This document shows, one piece after another, positions 1 to 9,555 of a DNA stretch of 64,000 nt; position 1 is the first letter of the stretch; every line of letters starts with the position of its first letter. The DNA is from RGIG4034 sp045576455 (lineage in GTDB: Bacteria > Bacillota > Clostridia > Lachnospirales > Lachnospiraceae). Position numbers and translations under genes: made by a program. Below the pieces are notes generated by a model. It worked only from the letters and a program-made list of their open reading frames with translations. It searched no databases and was not told the DNA's origin. The DNA lies in the NCBI GenBank assembly GCA_045576455.1, contig JAZNGM010000025.1, positions 62,001 to 126,000 on the forward strand, given 5' to 3'.

Positions 1-171
1 CAACTTATAACTCCGGGAGTAGTCAGCCACGAAGGCTGGGGCACATGCAGTCTTATGATTGATTATGAGGAAAAGTTTGTTGCATTCTGGTCAGCTCAAT
101 TTGTAGGTGATATTTGGCATATGCTTCCTCTTAGAAATGTTGCTTCCATTATCTGGTCCGGCATTATTTAA
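1..171 (+). CDS. C-terminal end of a probable serine hydrolase (beta-lactamase-like), cut by window start
   Basis: Frame 1 is open from the first base to a TAA at 169-171 and gives 56 residues. The piece contains SHEGWGTCSLMIDYEEKF, which resembles the H-x-G...G-x-x...D region near the C-terminus of class C beta-lactamase/penicillin-binding-type serine hydrolases. The catalytic SxxK and YxN motifs would lie upstream and cannot be seen, so the family call rests on this short tail alone. The next gene, a LytTR regulator, starts 67 bp downstream and may be a separate unit. Confidence 0.5.
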   Translation, partial: QLITPGVVSHEGWGTCSLMIDYEEKFVAFWSAQFVGDIWHMLPLRNVASIIWSGII

Positions 172-238
172 ATTTCCGTTATAATGATAATTTTTGAAAT
201 AATAATATAAAGTATAAAGATTACAAGAGGATTCAGAC

Positions 239-952
239 ATGCGGATACGGATTGCAGTAGTAGAAGATGAAACAGAACAGTATGAATATGTTGAGACCAT
301 GCTTAAAAAATGGGCAGATCAAAACAATGAGTCAATCTATGTTACGCATGTGACTTGTGCGGAAGAGTATTTGATGAATTATAATCAGCCGGATACGTTT
401 GAGGTTGTGTTTCTGGATGTTTGCATGAAGCAGATGAACGGTATGGAACTTGCACGGGAAATAAGGAAATTTGACCGTGAAGTGCAGATTATATTTTTAA
501 CAGGTATATCTGATTATGTGTTTGAAGGCTATGAAATCGGTGCGATAAGGTATCTTTTAAAACCGGTAGAGCAAAAAAAGCTTGAAGAAACCTTGGAAGT
601 ATGTGTAGAGAAAATAAAGAATAGGGTAGAAGATTATTTTTCCTTTAAGTATCAGGGGGAGATTATCCGCCTCAATCGTTCAGATATCCTTTATGTTGAA
701 GTGTTCGGGCATTATCTTCAAATGGTAACACAGAATGACAAGTATGAATGGAAAGAAAGCCTTCAAAGCATGCGGGAGAAGCTTGATGCAAAGCGTTTCG
801 TGGAAGCAAACCGTTCTGTTATTGTTAATTTGGAATATGTAAACAAAATTACACGGGAAGAATGTATTTTGGAAAACGGAACCGCTATTCATGTAAGCAA
901 AGGTGCTTATAAGGGATTAAATGAAGCTTTTATGAAATTTTATGTAAACTAG
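239..952 (+). CDS. LytTR-family response regulator (AgrA/LytR type)
   Basis: This 237-residue protein has an N-terminal receiver domain (about residues 3-120) with the acidic pair E9/D10, phospho-acceptor D60 in VFLDVCMK and the conserved lysine K108 in YLLKPV. A C-terminal LytTR DNA-binding domain (about 135-235) follows, with the typical VEANRSVIVNLEYV stretch. The ATG is preceded by AAGAGG. The gene sits just before a GHKL kinase gene, so the two probably form a two-component pair. LytTR regulators bind paired 9-bp direct repeats and often control peptide or bacteriocin genes; the ABC exporter genes downstream are an obvious candidate target, but I see no clear LytTR repeat in front of them. 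Confidence 0.9.
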   Translation: MRIRIAVVEDETEQYEYVETMLKKWADQNNESIYVTHVTCAEEYLMNYNQPDTFEVVFLDVCMKQMNGMELAREIRKFDREVQIIFLTGISDYVFEGYEIGAIRYLLKPVEQKKLEETLEVCVEKIKNRVEDYFSFKYQGEIIRLNRSDILYVEVFGHYLQMVTQNDKYEWKESLQSMREKLDAKRFVEANRSVIVNLEYVNKITREECILENGTAIHVSKGAYKGLNEAFMKFYVN

Positions 953-995
953 ATGTGCGCGTTTGATAATAAGTGTGGATAAAGGAGAACGCAAA

Positions 996-1646
996 ATGTT
1001 AAGTAGATATGAGAAAAAGATGCTTGACTATCAAAGAAAAGTCATGGAAAAACAGGTGGCAGAAGTCAACGAGATTTACATGACCATGCGTGGATGGCGC
1101 CATGACTATCACAATCATCTCCAAAAGTTAAGTGCACATTTAATGGAAGGACAAATCGAGGAAGCTAAGAAATATATAGGGGAGTTGGGAGAAAGCCTCG
1201 ATAACATCAAGACAAAGTATCAAACTGGAAATGTCAGTCTGGATGCGATTTTGAACAGTAAATTATCTTTGGCGGAGAAGGAACGGATTGCAATAAACTG
1301 TAAAGTCGAAATCGGTGAACAGCTTTCGGTTTCGGACATTGATTTGTGCATTTTGTTGGGAAATCTGATTGATAATGCCGTGGAAGCTTGTCGTGAGATT
1401 GCCATGGAAGAAGAGCGTTTTTTAAGAATTTACATGTGTATCAGAAAGCAACAATTGTATATTTCGGTATCCAATGCAACGAAAGAGGTTATAAGAAAAT
1501 TGGATGCGGATTATATATCTAGAAAACGGGGAGACCATGGACATGGACTAAAACGGATTGATATTGTGGTGGATAAATACGGTGGTTTTATAAAAAGAGC
1601 CAACGAGCCGGGGGTATTTGCAACAGAAATTATGCTTCCGCTATGA
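996..1646 (+). CDS. GHKL sensor histidine kinase without membrane domain
   Basis: The start chosen is the ATG at 996 because AAAGGAGA lies 7 bases upstream; a TTG at 963 has no good ribosome-binding site. The 216-residue product starts with a charged, probably coiled-coil segment, then has the phospho-acceptor region WRHDYHNHLQKL (H36), the N-box NLIDNAVEAC (around 123-132) and the G-box GHGLKRI (around 185). These belong to the AgrC-like GHKL family. Unlike usual AgrC proteins of about 430 residues it has no transmembrane sensor part, so it must sense a cytoplasmic cue or depend on a partner. It follows the LytTR regulator at 239 and is probably its kinase. Confidence 0.88.
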   Translation: MLSRYEKKMLDYQRKVMEKQVAEVNEIYMTMRGWRHDYHNHLQKLSAHLMEGQIEEAKKYIGELGESLDNIKTKYQTGNVSLDAILNSKLSLAEKERIAINCKVEIGEQLSVSDIDLCILLGNLIDNAVEACREIAMEEERFLRIYMCIRKQQLYISVSNATKEVIRKLDADYISRKRGDHGHGLKRIDIVVDKYGGFIKRANEPGVFATEIMLPL

Positions 1647-1691
1647 AAAAACAGACACATATTTGGATAATTACGGTTAAGTAATAAATTG

Positions 1692-1724
1692 GTGCACGAA
1701 AATAAGCAATTCGTGCACTTTTTT
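1692..1724 (+). terminator. Rho-independent terminator after the kinase gene
   Basis: GTGCACGAA and TTCGTGCAC form a perfect 9-bp stem around a loop of about 9 bases, followed directly by six T. It closes the regulator-kinase unit and separates it from the ABC transporter genes. Confidence 0.9.
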
Positions 1725-1781
1725 AATTATGGATTATTAATTCTGTTATGATGTAAATAGAAGAAATATGGGAGGAAAGTT

Positions 1782-3641
1782 TTGAAGGGAGACAGGAATT
1801 ATATGAAAAAGACAGAGAAGAAATACTCCTTGTTCAGTAACATAAGATATGCATATACGACGTTATATAAAAAATGCGGCTGGATGCGTCTGGGAGTAGC
1901 CGGAACTGTTGTGATGCATCTTTGCGGAAATGTTCTTAATACCATAACACTTCCTGCAATTGTTGCAAGCATTACGGAAAAAGGAACAGTAGTACACTTC
2001 TTACTTATGTTAAGTGTACTTTTACTGCTTTATTTTCTTATTAATTATATGGGTGGTTTTATTGAAAAATGGAGTACTTATTACTATGAAAATACGCAAA
2101 ACAGGGAATTTTTGATGCGTCTTGTAAGAAAGAGTCTTAATACGGATTATGAGAACGTGGAATCACCGTCAAAACAACGTATGCTTTTAAATGCTACGCA
2201 TGCGGTACATATGTACAGACGGGGTGTGAACCAGATGTATGTCCATACGCCTTATGTCATTTCAAATGTTTTAGGAATTATTTTGTATGCCTTGACGATT
2301 ACTTTAATAGATTACCGTATTCTGTTAGTGATTATGGGAATGTTTATCATAAACAGCATACTGGACGCCCGTACCCGTAAGTATATAGCGGACAGCATGG
2401 ACGATCAGTATCGTATATGGGGAAGGTTTTATTATTTAAAACAACAGACAACTTCGGTTCCTAACGGAAAAGATATCAGAATATACAGCATGGCGGACTG
2501 GTTTAAGAGCGGGTTTGACAGACTGGCAATGAAAAACCGTGATTTAACAAAGGGAAAACTGAATAAGGGATATGTATCTAAAGCTACAGAAGCAATTCTT
2601 ACGGCCGGAAGAGATATTTTGGCATATGTCATTTTAATTGGGATGGTCGTTGACGGAAAAATTACCATAGCGGAGTTTACACTTGGTCTGGGCGTGGTAA
2701 GCGGTTTGTCAGGATGGTTACAGGGAATCCGCTACCAGTTGGGTGAACTTTTAGAAGGAAACCATATGATGTCAAAATACCGGAAGATGATTGATTATCC
2801 TAATACCTTTTTAAGAGAAGAGGGGGAATCTCTTCCCGAAGCATGGAGGAAGGGTGAAGTTCCGGAAATTGAATTTTCTCATGTAAGTTTCCGGTATGAG
2901 GATTCCGAAGAAGATATCTTAAAAGACATATCTTTTAAAATAAAACCGGGGGAAAGAATTGCGCTTGTCGGACATAACGGTGCCGGAAAGACTACGCTAG
3001 TAAAACTTTTGTGCGGATTTTATCATCCTACACAAGGAGAAATTATTATTGGCGGACGTCCGCTTAATAAGCTTAACCTTAACGAATATCATGAACTCCT
3101 TGCAACTATTTTTCAGGATGTTAATACCCTTCCTGTATCCATTGCTTCTAATGTCTCCGGCAGGATAGAAGAGGAAACGGATATGGCAAAAGTACGGGAT
3201 TGCCTTAAGCGCGCAGGTTTACTGAATGATGTGGATGCTATGGATAAGCGGGAACTTACTAATATTTCGCAGACACTTGATCCGGATGGAGTTCAGCTTT
3301 CGGGCGGTATGGTGCAAAAATTGATGCTTGCCAGATGTATTTATAAAGATGCACCGGTTTTGGTGCTTGATGAGCCTACGGCTGCACTTGATCCGATTGC
3401 CGAAAGTAATATGTATAATGAGTATGATAAGATTACGCAGAATAAATCGGCGTTGTTTATTTCACACCGTTTAGCGAGTACTAAATTCTGCGACAGAATA
3501 TTGTTTATTGAGCATGGTGAAATTCTTGAGAGCGGGACGCATGACGAACTGTTAAAACAGCAGGGTAAGTACGCAGACATGTTTGAAATCCAGCGGGAAT
3601 ACTATAAGGAAGGGGGCGCGGAAGATGAAGGAACTGTTTAA
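1782..3641 (+). CDS. ABC exporter half-transporter, permease-ATPase fusion (first subunit)
   Basis: The 619-residue protein has an N-terminal ABC type-1 membrane domain (about 30-330, six helices expected) and a C-terminal nucleotide-binding domain. The Walker A is GHNGAGKTT near residue 400, the Q-loop is IFQD, the signature is LSGGM, Walker B is VLVLDEPTAALD and the H-loop is FISHR; all key ATPase residues are present. A TTG start at 1782 is favoured because GGAGG lies 6 bases upstream; the ATG at 1803 is weaker. It overlaps the second half-transporter, so the two probably form a heterodimeric exporter. The substrate is unknown; neighbouring LytTR/GHKL genes suggest a peptide, which is inference. 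Confidence 0.9.
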   Translation: MKGDRNYMKKTEKKYSLFSNIRYAYTTLYKKCGWMRLGVAGTVVMHLCGNVLNTITLPAIVASITEKGTVVHFLLMLSVLLLLYFLINYMGGFIEKWSTYYYENTQNREFLMRLVRKSLNTDYENVESPSKQRMLLNATHAVHMYRRGVNQMYVHTPYVISNVLGIILYALTITLIDYRILLVIMGMFIINSILDARTRKYIADSMDDQYRIWGRFYYLKQQTTSVPNGKDIRIYSMADWFKSGFDRLAMKNRDLTKGKLNKGYVSKATEAILTAGRDILAYVILIGMVVDGKITIAEFTLGLGVVSGLSGWLQGIRYQLGELLEGNHMMSKYRKMIDYPNTFLREEGESLPEAWRKGEVPEIEFSHVSFRYEDSEEDILKDISFKIKPGERIALVGHNGAGKTTLVKLLCGFYHPTQGEIIIGGRPLNKLNLNEYHELLATIFQDVNTLPVSIASNVSGRIEEETDMAKVRDCLKRAGLLNDVDAMDKRELTNISQTLDPDGVQLSGGMVQKLMLARCIYKDAPVLVLDEPTAALDPIAESNMYNEYDKITQNKSALFISHRLASTKFCDRILFIEHGEILESGTHDELLKQQGKYADMFEIQREYYKEGGAEDEGTV

Positions 3642-5469
3642 AACTATCAGAAAAAATCTTGGCTATATCCATAACCTTTCCAGATCATATTGCATAATCA
3701 GTGTTATTAATATGCTATTAAGAAGGGCGACGCCGTTTGTTACAATGATTTTGGGTGCAAAAATAATTGATATGATTGTGGCGGGTAATGATAAGAATAA
3801 AATATATGGTACGGTTTTTCTGATGGTAGGAATTATCCTTATCCTTTCTTTGCTATGCCATGCCCTTGATTATATGAAGGAAATCAGGCGTTGCCTGGTA
3901 TCGGACAGAAAAAATCGTGATATAGGTTATAAGGCGATGACGCTGGATTATGAAATTATGGAGCGCAACAGTACGCTTGAGTTAATTGCTAAAGCGGACG
4001 CCAATACGGATGCGGTAGGAGGAATGGGCGGTTATCTTCAAAAGGTGCTTAACTTCTTTGGTGCGTTCGTTTCTTGTGTGGCGGCTGTTGTAACAATGAT
4101 GGGACTTTTGAAGACGAGTGAAACAACGGGGCAGGGAGCGGTTGAAAAGTTTTTTGCCTCCGGTGTAAGCTATGGGGTTCTTTTACTGGTGGTTGTAATA
4201 AGCATAATAATTAATAACAGGTGTCAGGAAAAACAGGAAAAAGTCCAGTACGAGAGCAGTCAGGCACAAACTATCGGTAACAGAATATATTGGATATTTT
4301 TTAACCTTATGAGTGATTATCCGCTCGGAAAAGATATACGGATTTTTAAGATGCAGGATTTGATAGAAAAAGGAGGAAGCAAAGCACGTGACAGTGTTGA
4401 ACAGATACAGAGGAGGACGATTAAGACAAGCCTTAAGATATCTGTTTGGCAGTTGCTTTCAAGAAATCTGTTTACCTGTCTTGCTTATTTCTTTGTCGGC
4501 ATGAAGGCGGTGTACGGCATGATTAGTGTAGGAGAGGTTGCGATGTATAGCAGTGCCATTATTATTCTCCAGCAGGAAATCAGCAATTTCTTTGGAATTT
4601 TCATTGAGATTAAGATGCATAGCACGTATTTGAAGAGTTATACGGAACTAATGGAAATCCGTAATGAAAAATATGAAGGGACACTTCCGGTTGAAAAGCG
4701 CATGGATCACGAATATGAATTGGAATTCAGAAATGTATCTTTTCATTATCCGAATAGTGAGCACCTGGTGTTAAAGAATGTATCATTTAAGCTTGGTAAA
4801 GGGAAAAAGATTGCCATCGTGGGAGCAAACGGTGCCGGAAAAACAACGTTCATTAAGCTTTTGTGCAGACTTTATGACCCGACGGAAGGGGAAATATTGT
4901 TAAATGGAATAGACATAAGAAAGTATGATTACGATGAATACATACGGCTTTTTTCTATTGTATTCCAGGATTATAAGATATTCTCTTTTTCTGTGGCAGA
5001 AAATGTGGCAGCAGGTCCCGAATATGATGATGAAAAGGTAATACAATGCCTAAGACAGGCAGGAATCTATGAGCGCGTCAGCCACATGACACATGGAATT
5101 GAAAGCAGGCTGCTTAAGGACCAGCAGGATGGAGATGAAGAAGGTATTGAAATTTCCGGCGGCGAGAAGCAAAAGATTGCACTTGCCCGTGCTCTCTACA
5201 GAGATGCCCCATTAGTAATACTTGACGAACCCACCAGTGCCCTGGACCCGGTTGCGGAGCAGGATATTTATCTTAGGTTTAATGAAATGGTTTCTGATAA
5301 AACGGCGATATTTATTTCACACAGGATGAGTAGTTGTAAGTTTTGCGATGAAATATTGGTGTTTGATGAGGGGCAGATTGTTGAGAACGGTAGCCATGCA
5401 ACGCTTGTGGCGGATTCACACGGGGTATACCGTAAGATGTGGGATGCTCAGGCACAATACTATGTGTAG
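3625..5469 (+). CDS. ABC exporter half-transporter, permease-ATPase fusion (second subunit)
   Basis: The ATG at 3625 lies inside the end of the upstream gene (17-bp overlap), behind a purine-rich AAGGGGG site; an in-frame start at 3583 is less likely. The 614-residue product again has a six-helix ABC membrane domain and a C-terminal ATPase with Walker A GANGAGKTT near residue 400, Q-loop VFQD, signature ISGGEKQ, Walker B LVILDEPTSALD and H-loop FISHR. The overlap indicates translational coupling and a heterodimer with the 1782 product. Both ATPase sites look complete, unlike heterodimeric exporters with one degenerate site. Confidence 0.9.
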   Translation: MKELFKTIRKNLGYIHNLSRSYCIISVINMLLRRATPFVTMILGAKIIDMIVAGNDKNKIYGTVFLMVGIILILSLLCHALDYMKEIRRCLVSDRKNRDIGYKAMTLDYEIMERNSTLELIAKADANTDAVGGMGGYLQKVLNFFGAFVSCVAAVVTMMGLLKTSETTGQGAVEKFFASGVSYGVLLLVVVISIIINNRCQEKQEKVQYESSQAQTIGNRIYWIFFNLMSDYPLGKDIRIFKMQDLIEKGGSKARDSVEQIQRRTIKTSLKISVWQLLSRNLFTCLAYFFVGMKAVYGMISVGEVAMYSSAIIILQQEISNFFGIFIEIKMHSTYLKSYTELMEIRNEKYEGTLPVEKRMDHEYELEFRNVSFHYPNSEHLVLKNVSFKLGKGKKIAIVGANGAGKTTFIKLLCRLYDPTEGEILLNGIDIRKYDYDEYIRLFSIVFQDYKIFSFSVAENVAAGPEYDDEKVIQCLRQAGIYERVSHMTHGIESRLLKDQQDGDEEGIEISGGEKQKIALARALYRDAPLVILDEPTSALDPVAEQDIYLRFNEMVSDKTAIFISHRMSSCKFCDEILVFDEGQIVENGSHATLVADSHGVYRKMWDAQAQYYV

Positions 5470-5542
5470 TGAGTTGATAAATCGTTAATTTAAGAATTTA
5501 TTAAGAAATTATCAGAGAATAAATGGGCAATCTAATCTGAAA

Positions 5543-5553
5543 TGTGGTATAAT
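5543..5553 (+). promoter_or_regulatory. Extended -10 promoter of the esterase-like gene
   Basis: TGTGG precedes a perfect TATAAT at 5548-5553. No good -35 box is visible, which fits an extended -10 (TGnTATAAT) promoter. The same TGTGG plus -10 arrangement recurs before rpsO, deoB and prfC. Confidence 0.65.
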
Positions 5554-5596
5554 TAGGGAGGTATAGTACAAAAATTAAGTAAATGGGAGGTTTTTT

Positions 5597-7192
5597 ATGG
5601 CTATGCAGGAAAGACCTATCGTCAGCACACTTGCTGATGGTGGAAAGTATTGGGAACATGAGTTTGAAAAGTTCTATTTAAAAACTTATATTCCGGCAAC
5701 AGATATTGACGGACAGACGAATAATTATACATTCCGTGCGCCGTTATTACTTGTGTTTGAGGAAAACAGACAGAGTATGGAAGAGGCAATTAAGTTTGCT
5801 AATGAAAGCGGACTTGCAGATATTGCTTCCAAAGTAGATTCAAGTGTATTGTTTGTTTATCCGACTAATGAAGGCGGCTGGGCAAATGCAGCAGAGGATT
5901 TATATGCGTCTGTTATTGCGGAAGTTAAGATGGACCCACGTTATGAAGATGGAATTGTAGCAATTCAGGATTTCTTTACCCGTGAGTTCAAGGGTTACTA
6001 CATAAGGGGTGCAATTTTCAGGGCAGATATTTACAGCTTTGGCGCTTCTGCTGATTATGTTGCTAAAAATCTTTTAAAAACTATTCAGGGAGAATATCTC
6101 TGGGGACCGGGTGAAATTACACCTGCCATGTGTTCTATGCAGAATTTAAGTGTTGTGCCTGCACCGGAACGTAAAGATATCGGTATTTTAAGTGTAGGTA
6201 ATTCTGATGAGGTTAATGCAGGTTTTGCAGGTTGTGAAAACCTGTTGGTAAAGGAAGAAGCTGATTATAAAGCGGATTTCAAAGCTTTTGTGCGTAAGTT
6301 CAAAATGTGGTGCGGCAATATGGAAATGGAGCCGGATTTTGAAGCTATGAACATGACAGAAGAAGCAGGCTGTGTGGTTGTTAAAACTTCTCCTGATAAC
6401 AGGGGAGCATTCAAGGATACAAAAGAGCATAAGGTAGGATATTTTGCTTATTATAATAACGGATTGTTTGATAACGGTCCGGCACCACTTCTTATGGGAT
6501 TCCATGGAGGCGGTGACTCATCTATGTTCCTTACCTTTGTATCCGGATGGTATGAAATTGCAAACAGATATAATTTCTTATATGTTGCTATTGATAATCA
6601 TCAGAATGTGACAGCTACGGAAGTTATGGAAGTAATAGAGGATTTGAAAAAACGTTACAGCATAGATGAACATCGTATTTACGCTTCCGGTTTCTCAATG
6701 GGAAGCGGTAAGACATGGGATATGTATCAGGAATATCCTGAAGTATTTGCAGGTCTTGCACCGGCAAGTGCCTTGTTCCCTGTCAGAAACAATCCGTTCG
6801 GTCAGTCTTTGGGAGATAGATTGAACACAACCGTACCGGTACCTATTTTCTATTCAGGCGGTGAAAAATCACATCTTCCGGAATTACCATTCCAGGCAGA
6901 ATCCGGTATGGAAAGAATACAGTATGCGGCAGAAGTTAACAAGTGTAAAGCTAAGTTTGATATGAAGTATGAAGATAAAGATAACTGGGCTGATCCGATT
7001 TATGGTGTTGTTGCTGACCGTGTAGAGAAGATTAAAGATGAAACAAGAGGAAGTACACTTACCATTAATTATTATGATAGTGAGGATGGCGTTTGCAGAA
7101 CCGCATTTGCAAGTGTAAGCGAGCAGGTACATGAATGCAGACATCATACCAATGAAAATGCATGGAAGTTTATTTCCCAGTTTACCAGATAA
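5597..7192 (+). CDS. Alpha/beta-hydrolase, esterase/depolymerase-like, cytoplasmic
   Basis: The 531-residue protein carries the nucleophile elbow GFSMGSG with Ser at about 367, an oxyanion-type MGFHGGGD segment around 295, and a late His-containing tail (EQVHECRHHTNENAW) that could hold the catalytic His. The layout recalls PHB-depolymerase/feruloyl-esterase-like hydrolases with a long N-terminal region of unknown fold (1-270). There is no signal peptide or membrane segment, so it should act inside the cell. GGGAGG sits 6 bases before the ATG. It is transcribed alone, from an extended -10 promoter to a strong terminator. The substrate cannot be told from sequence. Confidence 0.75.
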   Translation: MAMQERPIVSTLADGGKYWEHEFEKFYLKTYIPATDIDGQTNNYTFRAPLLLVFEENRQSMEEAIKFANESGLADIASKVDSSVLFVYPTNEGGWANAAEDLYASVIAEVKMDPRYEDGIVAIQDFFTREFKGYYIRGAIFRADIYSFGASADYVAKNLLKTIQGEYLWGPGEITPAMCSMQNLSVVPAPERKDIGILSVGNSDEVNAGFAGCENLLVKEEADYKADFKAFVRKFKMWCGNMEMEPDFEAMNMTEEAGCVVVKTSPDNRGAFKDTKEHKVGYFAYYNNGLFDNGPAPLLMGFHGGGDSSMFLTFVSGWYEIANRYNFLYVAIDNHQNVTATEVMEVIEDLKKRYSIDEHRIYASGFSMGSGKTWDMYQEYPEVFAGLAPASALFPVRNNPFGQSLGDRLNTTVPVPIFYSGGEKSHLPELPFQAESGMERIQYAAEVNKCKAKFDMKYEDKDNWADPIYGVVADRVEKIKDETRGSTLTINYYDSEDGVCRTAFASVSEQVHECRHHTNENAWKFISQFTR

Positions 7193-7210
7193 TAGAATAA
7201 GATGAGTAGG

Positions 7211-7256
7211 AAAACCTTTGTGATTGCCGGTATATGGTAATTGCAAAGGTTTTTTT
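7211..7256 (+). terminator. Rho-independent terminator of the esterase-like gene
   Basis: AAACCTTTG and CAAAGGTTT pair with further inner pairing (ATT/AAT), followed by a run of seven T. Confidence 0.88.
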
Positions 7257-7288
7257 GTATCAGAAAGATAAATTATTATAATATTGAC

Positions 7289-7315
7289 ATAGCACAATTT
7301 TAATAATTGTGCTAT
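7289..7315. promoter_or_regulatory. Operator-like perfect inverted repeat upstream of the LtaS-like gene
   Basis: ATAGCACAATT and AATTGTGCTAT form an 11-bp perfect inverted repeat with a 5-base centre. It overlaps a TTGACA at 7284-7289. No T-run follows directly, so a regulator-binding site is at least as likely as a terminator. I do not see a clear -10 at the right spacing, so the promoter assignment stays open. Confidence 0.45.
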
Positions 7316-7413
7316 TATTTAAAATGTATGTAACTTTAACAAAAGTGGATTTATTTTACAAATACTAGAGATAATACGTTATTAAACGGAAATTTTGAAA
7401 GGACTTAGTTCTT

Positions 7414-9480
7414 ATGGATGGTAAAAAACAAGTGAATGGGCTTTATTCCAAAATAAAGAATTTAATTCGTAAGGCAAATTTTCATAATAAATTAGTTTTT
7501 TTTAACAACCGTTATTTTTTATGTACGTTTATCATGTCGGTTGTTTTGGTTATGATAGTTGAAACAATATGCAGACACTCTGTATTACAGGCGTTTTTGT
7601 TTGTCGTAAAGAGTCCGGTTATGTTTGTTTATAACATAATGATTGTTTTTCTGTTAATGCTGTTGGGACATTTTTTCAGGCGTCGTGTTCTGTATGCAGG
7701 AATAATTGCTTTTCTTATTTTAGTGCTGGGTACGATTAACGGTGTTCTTTTGTGCTTTAGAACCACACCATTTTCGGCAGTTGACTTTTTGTTAATTGGC
7801 AATGTGATGACGATAATTGATTTATACCTGTCAGTATTTGATATGGTGCTTATTGTTGTTGGCATTTCGCTTGCCATTGGTCTTTGCATATTTGCCGGAA
7901 TTAAGTGCCCTAAGTTTACGGGAAAGTTATACAGAATCCCTACCATATTAATATCTACGATATATTTGCTGGCTATTATGGGACTTGATAGTTTACTGAT
8001 TATGGTAGGAATATCTACGGAAAATTACAGTAATCTTGCCAGTGCTTATCAAAAGTATGGTTTTACGTATTGCTTTACGGGAAGTATTTTTAAAATAGGT
8101 ATGGATGAACCGGATAATTACAATCCCGAAACTATCGAACAGATAATAGAAGATAAATTGTCGACAGACGCTACCGGGGAAGAAGGCGTGGAAGAAAATC
8201 AAACGCAGATGCAGCAGGATTATTCTAACCCTAATATCATAGTGGTTCAGTTGGAATCATTTTTTGACGTAGACAGGGTAAATGGTTTGGAAATATCCAT
8301 AGATCCTATACCTAATTTCCATAAACTGATGAAAGATTTTTCGTCAGGATATTTGTATGTGCCTAGTATAGGTGCGGGAACGGCTAATACTGAATTTGAA
8401 GTACTTACCGGCATGAATATGGATTTTTTCGGACCGGGTGAATATCCGTACAAGACAATTTTGAAAACGACAACATGTGAAAGCATAGCGTACAATTTAA
8501 GAGACCGGGGATATATTGCACATGCACTTCATAATAATGATGGCACATTTTACGACCGCCATATCGTGTATTCGCAATTGGGATTTAATGCATTTACGGC
8601 TATCGAATATATGTATAATTTCGACCTTAATTTAAATCATTTCTGCAAGGACATCGCCCTTAAAGATGAAATTATGTTGTCGCTCACATCAACTAAAGAA
8701 AGGGATTGTGTATTTGCTGTATCGGTTCAGGCCCATGGTGAGTATCCTTCAGAGCGAAGAGGGGAAAAACAACCGGTATTTATACGTTATAAACAGGAAA
8801 ATAAAGAAAACGCATGGAGTTATTTTGTTAATCAGCTTTATGAAGTGGATTATTTTATAGGAGAATTAGTAAAGGCGGTTGAAAAATACAAGGAACCGAC
8901 TGTGGTAGTATTCTATGGTGATCATCTCCCTAGCATGGGACTTGTAACAGAGGATGTTACGAATGGAAGACTTACGGCTACGGAGTATGTTGTATATAGT
9001 AATTTTGATATACCTGTGGTCAATAAAGATTTGGAGGCTTATCAGCTTTTAAGCTATGTTTTGGGAAGAGTCGGAATAAGCGACGGCATTATGACTTCAT
9101 TCCACCAGAATTCCATGGATGATTTGGATTATTTGGATAATATGGAATTATTACAATATGATATGTTATATGGAACCAAAGAGGTATTTAGTGGTGAAAA
9201 TCCTTATGTGGCTACCGATATGCACATGGGTAATATTTCACGTGATATTAAGATTCACAGTGTGACGAGAGAAGAAGACGGAAATCAGTACGTCCGTGGA
9301 AAATATTTCAATAAGTATAGTGTAGTATATAAAAATGGGGATGCGGTTACGACCACTTTTATTGATAACAATACGCTGAAAATTAGTGGAAATCCGCCTA
9401 AGGACGGCGATGTGTATGTAGTGGCGCAGGTTGGAAAAGATAAGTTTCCGTTGAGTTACAGTGCGGAATATGTATATTGA
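7414..9480 (+). CDS. LtaS-like membrane sulfatase-fold glycerophosphate transferase
   Basis: The 688-residue protein has about five N-terminal transmembrane segments (35-200) and an extracellular alkaline-phosphatase/sulfatase-fold domain (about 270-590). The catalytic threonine fits GAGTANTEFEVLTG (T323), with metal ligands in VVQLESF (E) and FYGDHLPSMG (D, H). This is the layout of lipoteichoic-acid synthase and related phosphoglycerol transferases that move glycerol phosphate from phosphatidylglycerol to a surface polymer. About 100 C-terminal residues form an extra domain. The gene is followed by a polysaccharide deacetylase and a bactofilin, which suggests an envelope cluster. Whether the product is a true LTA polymer or a glycan decoration cannot be told. 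Confidence 0.85.
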   Translation: MDGKKQVNGLYSKIKNLIRKANFHNKLVFFNNRYFLCTFIMSVVLVMIVETICRHSVLQAFLFVVKSPVMFVYNIMIVFLLMLLGHFFRRRVLYAGIIAFLILVLGTINGVLLCFRTTPFSAVDFLLIGNVMTIIDLYLSVFDMVLIVVGISLAIGLCIFAGIKCPKFTGKLYRIPTILISTIYLLAIMGLDSLLIMVGISTENYSNLASAYQKYGFTYCFTGSIFKIGMDEPDNYNPETIEQIIEDKLSTDATGEEGVEENQTQMQQDYSNPNIIVVQLESFFDVDRVNGLEISIDPIPNFHKLMKDFSSGYLYVPSIGAGTANTEFEVLTGMNMDFFGPGEYPYKTILKTTTCESIAYNLRDRGYIAHALHNNDGTFYDRHIVYSQLGFNAFTAIEYMYNFDLNLNHFCKDIALKDEIMLSLTSTKERDCVFAVSVQAHGEYPSERRGEKQPVFIRYKQENKENAWSYFVNQLYEVDYFIGELVKAVEKYKEPTVVVFYGDHLPSMGLVTEDVTNGRLTATEYVVYSNFDIPVVNKDLEAYQLLSYVLGRVGISDGIMTSFHQNSMDDLDYLDNMELLQYDMLYGTKEVFSGENPYVATDMHMGNISRDIKIHSVTREEDGNQYVRGKYFNKYSVVYKNGDAVTTTFIDNNTLKISGNPPKDGDVYVVAQVGKDKFPLSYSAEYVY

Positions 9481-9487
9481 TTATCGC

Positions 9488-9517
9488 TTGCTAATCATAT
9501 AAGTGCTATGTTACAAT
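9488..9517 (+). promoter_or_regulatory. Probable sigma-A promoter of the deacetylase gene
   Basis: TTGCTA (9488-9493) and TACAAT (9512-9517) are separated by 18 bases and lie about 40 bases before the ATG at 9556. Confidence 0.55.
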
Positions 9518-9555
9518 ATATAGGATTGAATTGCTACCGAAAGGATAAATGAAAC

